Below, piece by piece: positions 9,168 through 14,427 of a stretch of DNA of 20,738 bases. Under the pieces are notes generated by a model. That model had not been told where the DNA came from and made no database searches. It worked only from the letters and a program-made list of their open reading frames with translations. The stretch spans positions 1 to 20,738 of the forward strand of contig JALNXH010000035.1 in assembly GCA_023230455.1 (NCBI GenBank). The letters run 5' to 3'. Made by a program: the position numbers and the translations under genes. This stretch comes from Rhodocyclaceae bacterium (GTDB taxonomy: Bacteria; Pseudomonadota; Gammaproteobacteria; Burkholderiales; Rhodocyclaceae). How positions within the stretch are numbered: the stretch's first letter is position 1; every line of letters starts with the position of its first letter.

Positions 9168-10105
9168 ACTTCCAACAGTTGCGCATCATCCGCGAAACGG
9201 TGAGACGGAATTTCAATCTCACCGATGCGGCGAACGCCCTGTTCACCTCCCAGTCCGGCGTGTCCAAACACATCAAGGATCTGGAGGACGAACTCGGCGT
9301 CGAACTGTTCGTCCGCCGCGGCAAGCGCCTCACCGGGCTCACCGAGCCGGGCAAGGAACTGCTCGAAATCGTCGAGCGCATGCTGATCGACGCCAAGAAC
9401 ATCAAACGCCTCGCCGACCAGTTCGCCAACCGCGACGAGGGCCGGCTGACCATCGCCACCACCCACACCCAGGCGCGTTACGCGTTGCCCGCCGTGGTGG
9501 CGCGCTTCAAGAAGGAATTTCCCAAGGTTCATCTGGTGCTGCACCAGGGCAATCCCGAGGAGATCGCCGCGCTGCTGGCGTCCGGCGAGGCCGACGTGGG
9601 CATTGCCACCGAGGCGCTGGAAGGCGTAGCGACCCTGGCTTCGTTTCCCTATTACCTGTGGCATCACGGCGTCATGGTGCCGGAGGGCCACCCGCTGATC
9701 GACGTGACACCGCTGACGCTGGAAGCCATCGGTGAATATCCGATCATCACCTATCACGAAGGTTTTACCGGGCGCAGCAGCATCGACCGTACTTTCGCGG
9801 CGGCCGGGGTGTCGCCGGACATCGTCATGGCCGCGCTCGACGCCGACGTCATCAAGAGTTACGTGGAACTCGGCCTGGGCATCGGCATCGTTGCGTCGAT
9901 GGCCTTCAATCCGGCCAAGGACTCCGGCCTGCGCCTGCTCTCCGGCGACCACCTGTTCCCGCTCAACACCACGCGCATCGCGGTGCGCAAGGGCCATTAC
10001 CTGCGCGGCTATGCCTACCGCTTTATCGAGTGGTGCGCGCCGACGTTGACAGAAATCGTGGTGAGGAATGCGATGGTGCCGGCGAAGGAGATCGAGATCG
10101 ATTGA
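9164..10105 (+). CDS. cysB: CysB-type LysR-family transcriptional regulator
   Basis: A 313-residue LysR-type regulator very like CysB/Cbl, the activators of sulfur assimilation genes that sense O-acetylserine or N-acetylserine and sulfate. The N-terminal winged helix-turn-helix is MNFQQLRIIRETVRRNFNLT with ALFTSQSGVSKHIKDLEDEL. The effector domain has the CysB hallmarks ATTHTQARYALP, TYHEGFTGRSSID and LGLGIGIVASMAF. It starts with GTG at 9164, overlapping the cysA stop as GTGA, with AAAGGA upstream. Its place at the end of the sbp-cysTWA operon implies feedback: the regulator is made with the transporter it probably controls. Cbl or another CysB paralogue is an alternative name. Confidence 0.92.
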
Positions 10106-10118
10106 TCGAACGGACAAT

Positions 10119-10338
10119 CCGTTCGTCCGACGGGACGTGTGCCCTTCAGGGTATTTCTCCGGTCATGCTGAGCCCTTAGACTTCGCTCAGGACAGGCTTG
10201 TCGAAGCCCTTTCAATAACCCCGTTCGTCCCACGGGACGTGTGCCCTTCAGGATATTTCCTCCGGTCATGCTGAGCGTAGGGCGCAGCCCGGAGTCGAAG
10301 CACCTTCAGCGATTCCGTTCGTGCTGAGCCTGTCGAAG
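10119..10338. repeat. Cluster of three CCGTTCG...GTCGAAG repeats
   Basis: Three units follow cysB. Unit 1 is 10119-10206 (88 bp), unit 2 is 10221-10300 (80 bp) and unit 3 is 10315-10338 (24 bp). All begin CCGTTCG and end TCGAAG. Units 1 and 2 share an almost identical internal block (ACGGGACGTGTGCCCTTCAG, then a TATTTC/TCCGGTCATGCTGAGC part). Unit 3 is the short core and equals one arm of the hairpin at 7953-8023 (22 of 24 bases). These are non-coding dispersed elements of REP type. Units 1 and 2 look like the core with an insertion. Confidence 0.8.
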
Positions 10339-10379
10339 CATGACGGCCAACTTGCCTTCTACCCGCCCCGTATCGCACA

Positions 10380-10595
10380 GGATGCCGGGACTCGCCCCGG
10401 CGGGCGACCTACTCTCTTGCTGCGCGGCAAGAGAGTAGGCAGAGAAGCACGCCCCGCCGCCCCGGCCTGACTGCATCAGGCTTCCCTCGCTCCGGCAGGT
10501 TCGCCGGGCTGGCCGCTAAACTCGCCTGCGGCTCGGACAACGCGACCAGAATTCCCCGGCGAACCTGCCTGCGCTCGGCGGGACAGAGGGGGGGA
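10380..10595. repeat. GC-rich structured intergenic element
   Basis: This gene-free stretch holds a perfect 13-bp stem (CCTACTCTCTTGC at 10408-10420 with GCAAGAGAGTAGG at 10427-10439, 6-nt loop). It also holds a perfect 15-bp inverted repeat (GGCAGGTTCGCCGGG at 10494-10508 with 10555-10569, 46 bp apart) enclosing AAACTCGCCTGCGGCTC. From memory, elements with this order (a hairpin around CTACTxTCTTG followed by AAACTCGCCTGCGGCTC) recur between genes in many betaproteobacteria. I cannot verify this here. No coding content is supported. Confidence 0.6.
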
Positions 10596-10621
10596 ATGCC
10601 CATGGACGCGCTCATGCTTTA

Positions 10622-10668
10622 TGGCTATGCTTTTCGGAAATTAACATCCCTTGTAATTCGCATAGCCA
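10622..10668. repeat. 9-bp inverted repeat with 29-nt loop
   Basis: TGGCTATGC at 10622-10630 and GCATAGCCA at 10660-10668 are perfect inverse complements. The enclosed sequence is AT-rich compared with the flanks. Function unknown; it lies in the gene-free stretch before the candidate cassette gene. Confidence 0.5.
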
Positions 10669-10741
10669 AAAGGTTATTGGACGTGGCCCCGCTCATCCAT
10701 ATGCACAATCAAATTGATTTCAACGCCTTAGAAGCCCCACC

Positions 10742-10768
10742 CATGTTATTGGACAGTCCAATAACATG
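10742..10768. repeat. Perfect 27-bp palindrome
   Basis: Two 13-bp arms, CATGTTATTGGAC and GTCCAATAACATG, flank a single A at 10755. The ten bases GTTATTGGAC also occur alone at 10673-10682. It sits 39 bp before the start of the next gene, so it could be an operator for a dimeric regulator, or the loop part of a recombination site. Confidence 0.75.
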
Positions 10769-10795
10769 TTTCCCGAAGTGACGTCGACTTCATTT

Positions 10796-10808
10796 GTTAG
10801 GGCGCACA
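10796..10808 (+). other. Left boundary of a candidate gene cassette (GTTAGGG core)
   Basis: GTTAGGGCGCACA is the exact inverse complement of 11399-11411. GTTAGGG resembles an integron R' core (GTTRRRY, with G at the last position). In a cassette, recombination would split the site after the first G, putting the start codon only about 11 bases inside the cassette. Confidence 0.45.
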
Positions 10809-11410
10809 TGAAAGCGGCTGCCGAGCACGCAAAGCTTCTTGAGGTAATGGCGTGGATAGACACGCACACTACGAACTTGTTGCTGCCTGCCGATGAGCGA
10901 TCTTTGATTGCAGTCGGTTGCTTTGACGTCGCAATCGAACATCAGGCCGCGATTGCGCTCCTGCATTCGTCGGAACTCTATGGCTCAGAAATGGCGCTTC
11001 TTCGCGTGCTCGCTGAGTCCCTCGTTCGCGGAATGTGGCTTCTCCAATGTGCCACTGACAAAGAGTTGCAGAAGTTCAAGAAGGGGAAACTCGACAAGAG
11101 CTTCGCTGAACTCATTGGAGAGATTGAAGGCAAGATCGGTACACCCAACGGTGTTCTGTCACGTTTCAAGGAAACGGCATGGTCCGCCCTGAATGGTTTT
11201 ACGCATACCGGATTCCATCAGGTATCACGTCGGCACTCGGGAGGGAGAGTCGGGGGAAAGTATTCTGACGAAGAACTTGCTAATACTCTCGGTGTCGCGG
11301 GAGCGCTCGGGCTCATTGCGGGAGGTCAAGTCATTGGCATGTCCGGCAGACAGAAACTTCTGCCTGAATATTTTGCGCGGTTGGAGGCTTATGCAAAGTG
11401 TGCGCCCTAA
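10808..11410 (+). CDS. Unknown protein, candidate integron cassette gene
   Basis: A 200-residue protein starting MKAAAEHAKLLEVMAWIDTHT. I chose the ATG at 10808, right after the cassette-like boundary; an earlier in-frame ATG at 10766 would read through the palindrome and the boundary. No signal peptide or clear membrane segment is seen, though the C-terminal third has a hydrophobic stretch (GVAGALGLIAGGQVIGM). The body looks all-helical. Conserved-looking pieces are FDVAIEHQAAIALL, LLRVLAESLVRGMWLL and FTHTGFHQVSRR. It may belong to the uncharacterised DUF6988-like group; this is a weak recollection. Base and codon use are less GC-rich than its neighbours, suggesting transfer. The TAA stop lies inside the right-hand CCCTAAC core, a common arrangement for integron cassettes. 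No integrase gene is in the window. Confidence 0.75.
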   Translation: MKAAAEHAKLLEVMAWIDTHTTNLLLPADERSLIAVGCFDVAIEHQAAIALLHSSELYGSEMALLRVLAESLVRGMWLLQCATDKELQKFKKGKLDKSFAELIGEIEGKIGTPNGVLSRFKETAWSALNGFTHTGFHQVSRRHSGGRVGGKYSDEELANTLGVAGALGLIAGGQVIGMSGRQKLLPEYFARLEAYAKCAP

Positions 11411-11411
11411 C
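11399..11411 (+). other. Right boundary of the candidate cassette (CCCTAAC core)
   Basis: TGTGCGCCCTAAC ends in CCCTAAC, an R''-like core of an attC site (consensus RYYYAAC), and is the perfect inverse complement of the left boundary. The gene's TAA stop is embedded in it. I could not find a matching L''/L' pair or a following GTT core, so a full attC is not demonstrated. Confidence 0.4.
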
Positions 11412-11419
11412 CCTGGAGA

Positions 11420-11443
11420 AATCAAAGGGGCAATCAAAGGGGC
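11420..11443. repeat. Tandem 12-bp duplication
   Basis: AATCAAAGGGGC occurs twice with no gap (11420-11431 and 11432-11443). Similar 'ATCAAAGGGG' and 'GGGGTCGGAGTGATT' words (the latter at 11470-11484) follow each other here, in the 111-bp gap before vapC. They may be an end of a degenerate mobile element. Confidence 0.55.
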
Positions 11444-11521
11444 CGTGTTCGAAATTAATTAATGTCTTTGGGGTCGGAGTGATTTCTGTTTTTTGAAAGG
11501 GCATGTAGCTCTCTGTTTCCC

Positions 11522-11923
11522 CTACGCGCCCTGCAACGCGGAGCGAAGCCCCAGGTGTTGCACGAAAGGATCGAAGTCTTTGTCGCTGTAGAGCAGGGCG
11601 AGGTTGCTTTCGATACAGCGCGTGGCGATCACGGTGTCGATTGTTTTGCGCACGGTGATCCCCAATGATCGCAGCGCCCGGAAGTTCCTGGCCGCCTGAA
11701 TCGCAACGTCCTGGCCGCCAAGAGCGATAACCTCGAGGGAGGTCAGCAGCTTCCTGGCCTGGTTGAAGTCGCGGTTGTTCTGGAAGCCTTGCAGAACCTC
11801 GGCGAGAATCAGGTCTCCGGTCAACACCGGCTCCGTGCCCAGCAGGGCATCCAGCTTTTCGGTTTGTGGCGTCGCGGTGCCGCGGAAGTAATCGATCCAG
11901 ACGCTCGAATCGATCAGGATCAC
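11522..11923 (-). CDS. vapC: VapC-family PIN-domain toxin ribonuclease
   Basis: A 133-residue PIN-domain protein, the toxin of a type II toxin-antitoxin pair; such enzymes cut RNA using a metal bound by acidic residues. The expected acids are visible: D5 in MILIDSSVWID, E42 in LAEVLQGF, D96 in RKTIDTVIA and D114/D116 in LLYSDKDFDPF. The length is normal and no key residue is missing, so it is probably active. It starts with GTG at 11923, overlapping the stop of the antitoxin gene by 4 bp, which gives coupled translation with the antitoxin made first. Confidence 0.93.
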   Translation of the reverse strand: MILIDSSVWIDYFRGTATPQTEKLDALLGTEPVLTGDLILAEVLQGFQNNRDFNQARKLLTSLEVIALGGQDVAIQAARNFRALRSLGITVRKTIDTVIATRCIESNLALLYSDKDFDPFVQHLGLRSALQGA

Positions 11924-12114
11924 GCGTCGGTCCGCATGGCGTCGAGATCGCCTTGCCAGTTCAGTTTGCCGCGGAAACGGCGAATTTCTTCCTGCTTCCG
12001 CAGGTGCAACAGGGTTCGCAGCCCAAGCTCCACGGCTTCGCGCTTGGTTTTCAATCCGGTTGCACGCAGCGTGTCTTTCATCAGTTGGTCGTCAATCACG
12101 ATGTTGGTTCGCAT
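11920..12114 (-). CDS. vapB: VapB-family ribbon-helix-helix antitoxin
   Basis: A 64-residue antitoxin. The N-terminal half (MRTNIVIDDQLMKDTLRATG, then KTKREAVELGLRTLLHLRKQ) matches the ribbon-helix-helix VapB group (type II antitoxin). The C-terminal tail, with RRFRGKLNWQGDLDAMR, would wrap around VapC and block its active site. It is the first gene of the pair. A perfect 12-bp palindrome overlaps the expected promoter position just upstream, consistent with autorepression by the VapBC complex. Confidence 0.92.
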   Translation of the reverse strand: MRTNIVIDDQLMKDTLRATGLKTKREAVELGLRTLLHLRKQEEIRRFRGKLNWQGDLDAMRTDA

Positions 12115-12130
12115 GATGTGTATCCGCTAA

Positions 12131-12142
12131 TGTATTTATACA
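12131..12142 (-). promoter_or_regulatory. vapBC promoter/operator palindrome
   Basis: TGTATTTATACA is a perfect palindrome 16 bp upstream of the vapB ATG. On the minus strand it contains TATAAA, a fair -10. A -35 box was not convincing. This is the likely binding site for the VapB dimer. Confidence 0.55.
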
Positions 12143-12196
12143 CATTCTAGCCGCTGACGATGGGCCTCGCAACGTCGATCGGCCGGGAGTACCGGC

Positions 12197-12256
12197 TATC
12201 AGGCGCTGGCAAAGCTCAGGCCGTTCTACAAGGACAACCTCTGGGACGGCAGTTGA
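12197..12256 (+). pseudogene. Possible 3' remnant of an unidentified gene
   Basis: The plus strand reads YQALAKLRPFYKDNLWDGS followed by a TGA stop that overlaps the first stem base of a strong hairpin. It looks like the tail of a lost protein gene with its terminator still attached. The piece is too short to identify and could be chance. Confidence 0.2.
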
Positions 12257-12282
12257 AGGCACAGAACGACTCCTGTGCCTTC
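12255..12282. terminator. Hairpin terminator after the CDF/epoxide-hydrolase operon
   Basis: GAAGGCACAG (12255-12264) and CTGTGCCTTC (12273-12282) form a perfect 10-bp stem with an 8-nt loop, 11 bp beyond the stop of the minus-strand operon. Neither side has a clear run of T, so termination strength is uncertain. Confidence 0.55.
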
Positions 12283-12293
12283 TGCCCGCGCCT

Positions 12294-12725
12294 TCATGCC
12301 ACCGCGGAACTCGTCGGCCGAATCGGAATGCCAAGCCCTTCCTCGGCCGTTCGCAGGTCCAGATAGTCGCGCCAGGCGAAGATCTTTCCACCGCGCATTT
12401 CCATTACGCCGACAACCGGCAGCGGCACGGGAGGTTTTGCAGCGCCGTTGAGCGCGAGATAGTCGACACGTTCGGTAAAGACGACGTTTCCGGCCGAGGC
12501 GATGTGCAGCGTCTCGATGCGTACGCTGAATGCCGAAAACACCTGCTCGATGTAGGTACGAATCTCGGTATTCCCGCGACGCGGCGGAAGCGGCATGTCG
12601 ATGTAGCTCGCATCCTCGGTGAAGCACGCAAGCATTGCGTCTACGTCCTGTTTTTCCCAAAAGTCGAGAAAGCGAAGGACGAAACGTTCATCGTCGGTAC
12701 ATCCATCAGGTGGCCGGAATGACAT
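12294..12725 (-). CDS. Limonene-1,2-epoxide hydrolase-like protein
   Basis: A 143-residue protein of the SnoaL-like fold, closest to limonene-1,2-epoxide hydrolase, which opens epoxides to diols with water activated by an Asp-Arg-Asp set. Matches to the family are SYIDMPLPPRRG, FTERVDYL and GGKIFAWRDYLDLRTAEE. The catalytic set appears complete: R86 and D88 (ERVD) and D120 (WRDY), with Y41 also kept. The usual Asn two residues after that Tyr is Asp43 here, so activity may differ. I chose the ATG at 12725 because AGGAG lies 7 nt upstream; an ATG at 12740 overlapping the exporter stop is the alternative. It is coupled to the metal exporter gene, an odd partner. The natural substrate is unknown. 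Confidence 0.8.
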   Translation of the reverse strand: MSFRPPDGCTDDERFVLRFLDFWEKQDVDAMLACFTEDASYIDMPLPPRRGNTEIRTYIEQVFSAFSVRIETLHIASAGNVVFTERVDYLALNGAAKPPVPLPVVGVMEMRGGKIFAWRDYLDLRTAEEGLGIPIRPTSSAVA

Positions 12726-12739
12726 GGTTCTTCTCCTCA

Positions 12740-13399
12740 TCAAGTGTCTGGTCGAGCAACGGGTGGAGCTTCGGATTCCCGCGCCGCCGCTTGCAGCAAT
12801 TCTGCCAGCGCTTGCGAGACCACGTAGAACGCCGAGCGCAGGAAAATCGATGCGATCGCTGCGCCGACCAGCAAATCGGGCCACATCGAATCCGTCGATG
12901 CGACGCCCAGCGACGCGAGAATTACGCCGACGTTGGCGATGATATCGTTGCGCGAACACAGCCAGACCGACTCCATGTTGATATCGTCGCTTCGATGTTG
13001 AGTCAGCAGGATCAGGCAGGTGAGATTGCAGATCAGCGCGAAGATACCGAAACCGCCAATCATGCCGGCCACCGGAACCACAGGGGAGAGCGCCCGGTCG
13101 ATCAGCGCCGCCGCGATGGCAATGCCGAAGCCCAGCATGATCAATCCCTTGAGCAAGGCGGCACCGGCTTTCCAGCGCGCGCTGCGGAATAGCACGAAGA
13201 GACTGAAACCATAAACGAGCGCATCGCCTAAGCTGTCCAGCGAATCGGCCATCAACGAAGTCGACGAGGCAACGATGCCGGCGATCAGTTCGATCAGAAA
13301 CAGCGTGACGTTGATCGCCAGCACAATCCGCAGCGTCTGTCCCTGCTTGGCGCGCAAGGCATCGAGCGCGCAGCCTTTATCGTGACAACAATTTCCCAT
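12740..13399 (-). CDS. Short CDF-family metal cation exporter
   Basis: A 219-residue inner-membrane protein of the cation diffusion facilitator family with six predicted membrane segments. The cytoplasmic C-terminal domain of ordinary family members (about 300 residues) is missing. The N-terminus carries a possible metal-binding stretch, MGNCCHDKGC. The TM2 ligand motif is D55-xxx-D59 (ADSLDSLGDAL), and the TM5 position that is usually HxxxD is C148-xxx-D152 (LCSRNDIIANVGVI). A cysteine ligand suggests a soft metal such as Cd, Pb or Zn. That fits the divergent CadR/PbrR-type regulator and shared operator. I chose ATG 13399 with AAGG 8 nt upstream; a GTG at 13408 is possible. The gene overlaps the start region of the epoxide-hydrolase-like gene. 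Confidence 0.85.
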   Translation of the reverse strand: MGNCCHDKGCALDALRAKQGQTLRIVLAINVTLFLIELIAGIVASSTSLMADSLDSLGDALVYGFSLFVLFRSARWKAGAALLKGLIMLGFGIAIAAALIDRALSPVVPVAGMIGGFGIFALICNLTCLILLTQHRSDDINMESVWLCSRNDIIANVGVILASLGVASTDSMWPDLLVGAAIASIFLRSAFYVVSQALAELLQAAARESEAPPVARPDT

Positions 13400-13428
13400 T
13401 CCCTGCACCTTGAAGCATCAATATTGGA

Positions 13429-13459
13429 ATTCAACACCCTGTAGCCGCTTCAGGGTCAA
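13429..13459 (-). promoter_or_regulatory. MerR-type promoter/operator for the CDF exporter
   Basis: On the minus strand, -35 TTGACC (13454-13459) and -10 TTGAAT (13429-13434) are 19 bp apart, the over-long spacer that MerR-family activators correct by bending DNA. A nearly perfect 21-bp palindrome at 13436-13456, with arms ACCCTG/CAGGGT and inner AGC/GGCT, fills the spacer. It closely resembles known CadR/PbrR/ZntR-type operators. Confidence 0.8.
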
Positions 13460-13497
13460 GCATGCTATCTTGGCGGTCGTTTTGGGTAGGGGAAAAG

Positions 13498-13923
13498 ATG
13501 AGAATTGGCGAACTTGGCAAAGCCACCGGCGTCGATGTCGAGACCATTCGCTATTACGAAAAAGTTGGTCTGTTGCCGCGCCCGGCTCGGCATTCCAACG
13601 GTTATCGGTCATACAGCGAGTCGCATCTGGAATGCCTTGCATTCGTCAGGCACTGTCGTGCGCTCGACATGACTCTGGCCGAAATCAAGTGCCTGCTCGA
13701 TTTTCTCGGCCAGCCGCTGGCCGAATGCGGCGATGTGGACCGCCTGATCGAGCAGCAACTGATTCGCGTCCGCACCCGCATAAAGAGTCTGCGTGCATTG
13801 GAACGGCAGCTGGCGGCGTTACGCGGTTGCTGTGCCACGCCGCACATCGCAGCCGATTGCGGCATTCTTCATGAGCTGGTGACGGCGGCGCGACAGGAAG
13901 GCCGCGCCGGCAATAGTCTGTAA
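13498..13923 (+). CDS. cadR: CadR/PbrR-type MerR-family metal-responsive regulator
   Basis: A 141-residue MerR-family regulator. The N-terminal winged helix (MRIGELGKATGVDVETIRYYEKVGLL) is followed by a long dimerisation helix. The metal-sensing cysteines expected for Cd(II)/Pb(II) sensors are present: C77 (ECGDVD), C111/C112 (GCCATP) and C121 (DCGILHEL). GGGGAAAAG sits directly before the chosen ATG. It is divergent from the CDF exporter, and the palindromic operator lies between them, so it most likely activates the exporter in the presence of metal. Zinc sensing (ZntR-like) is possible, but the cysteine pattern favours Cd/Pb. The dsbB gene follows 51 bp downstream on the same strand. Confidence 0.9.
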   Translation: MRIGELGKATGVDVETIRYYEKVGLLPRPARHSNGYRSYSESHLECLAFVRHCRALDMTLAEIKCLLDFLGQPLAECGDVDRLIEQQLIRVRTRIKSLRALERQLAALRGCCATPHIAADCGILHELVTAARQEGRAGNSL

Positions 13924-13974
13924 TAGGAGTGGCCGATTGACTTCCCGTACGTTTGACCCAGGAACTCCCGCCCC

Positions 13975-14427
13975 ATGAACCTGCCCGCCGCCGATTCTGC
14001 CCCCGCCGCGTCACCCGTCGGCTGGATACTGGTTTTCGTCGCCTGGCTGATTGCGACCCTATCCACGCTCGGCGCACTCTTTCTTGGTGAAGTCATGGGC
14101 TATACGCCCTGCGTACTCTGCTGGTATCAGCGGATCGCGATGTTCCCCCTGGTTTTCGTCCTCGCCGCCGGTCTTTTCCCGTTCGACCGGCGCGTCGTCC
14201 GCTACGCTCTGCCGCTGGCCTTGGCCGGATTGGCGCTCGCCTCGTTCCATCTGGCGCTGATCGCCGGCTGGGTACCCGAAAGCATCAAACCGTGCCAGCA
14301 GGGAGTGCCGTGCTCCGACGTGCAGGTCACCTGGTTTGGCTTCGTGACCATTCCGCACCTCTCCGTGCTCGCGTTTCTTTTCGTCGCCGGGCTGCTGGCG
14401 GCGACCCACTTCAAAGGCTCGAAATGA
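13975..14427 (+). CDS. dsbB: Disulfide bond formation protein B
   Basis: A 150-residue inner-membrane quinone-linked oxidase that re-oxidises a DsbA-type partner. Four membrane segments are visible. The first periplasmic pair is C46-VL-C49 in PCVLCWYQRIAMFPL, and the second pair is C107 and C113 (KPCQQGVPCSD). The closing motif FGFVTIPHLSVLAF is typical. AGGA lies about 11 nt upstream of the ATG. The stop overlaps the start of the DsbA-like gene as ATGA, so the two form a pair, like BdbC-BdbD. It follows cadR in the same direction and may share its transcript. This need not be the cell's main DsbB. Confidence 0.92.
   Translation: MNLPAADSAPAASPVGWILVFVAWLIATLSTLGALFLGEVMGYTPCVLCWYQRIAMFPLVFVLAAGLFPFDRRVVRYALPLALAGLALASFHLALIAGWVPESIKPCQQGVPCSDVQVTWFGFVTIPHLSVLAFLFVAGLLAATHFKGSK

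Noticed and set aside
10119..10338. Possible CRISPR array
   Set aside because: Units differ in length, are not separated by equal unique spacers, and no cas genes are near.
10068..10378. Short frames across the repeat cluster after cysB
   Set aside because: They are made of translated repeats (recurring CPSGYF-like words) and have no ribosome binding sites.
10596..10781. Small frame of 61 codons beginning MPMDALMLYGY
   Set aside because: It runs through inverted repeats and the 27-bp palindrome, with no family resemblance; more likely non-coding.
10700..10802. Complete attC site upstream of the cassette-like gene
   Set aside because: A GTT core and a central palindrome are present, but I found only a 4-bp L''/L' match and no convincing R''; not enough to call it a site.
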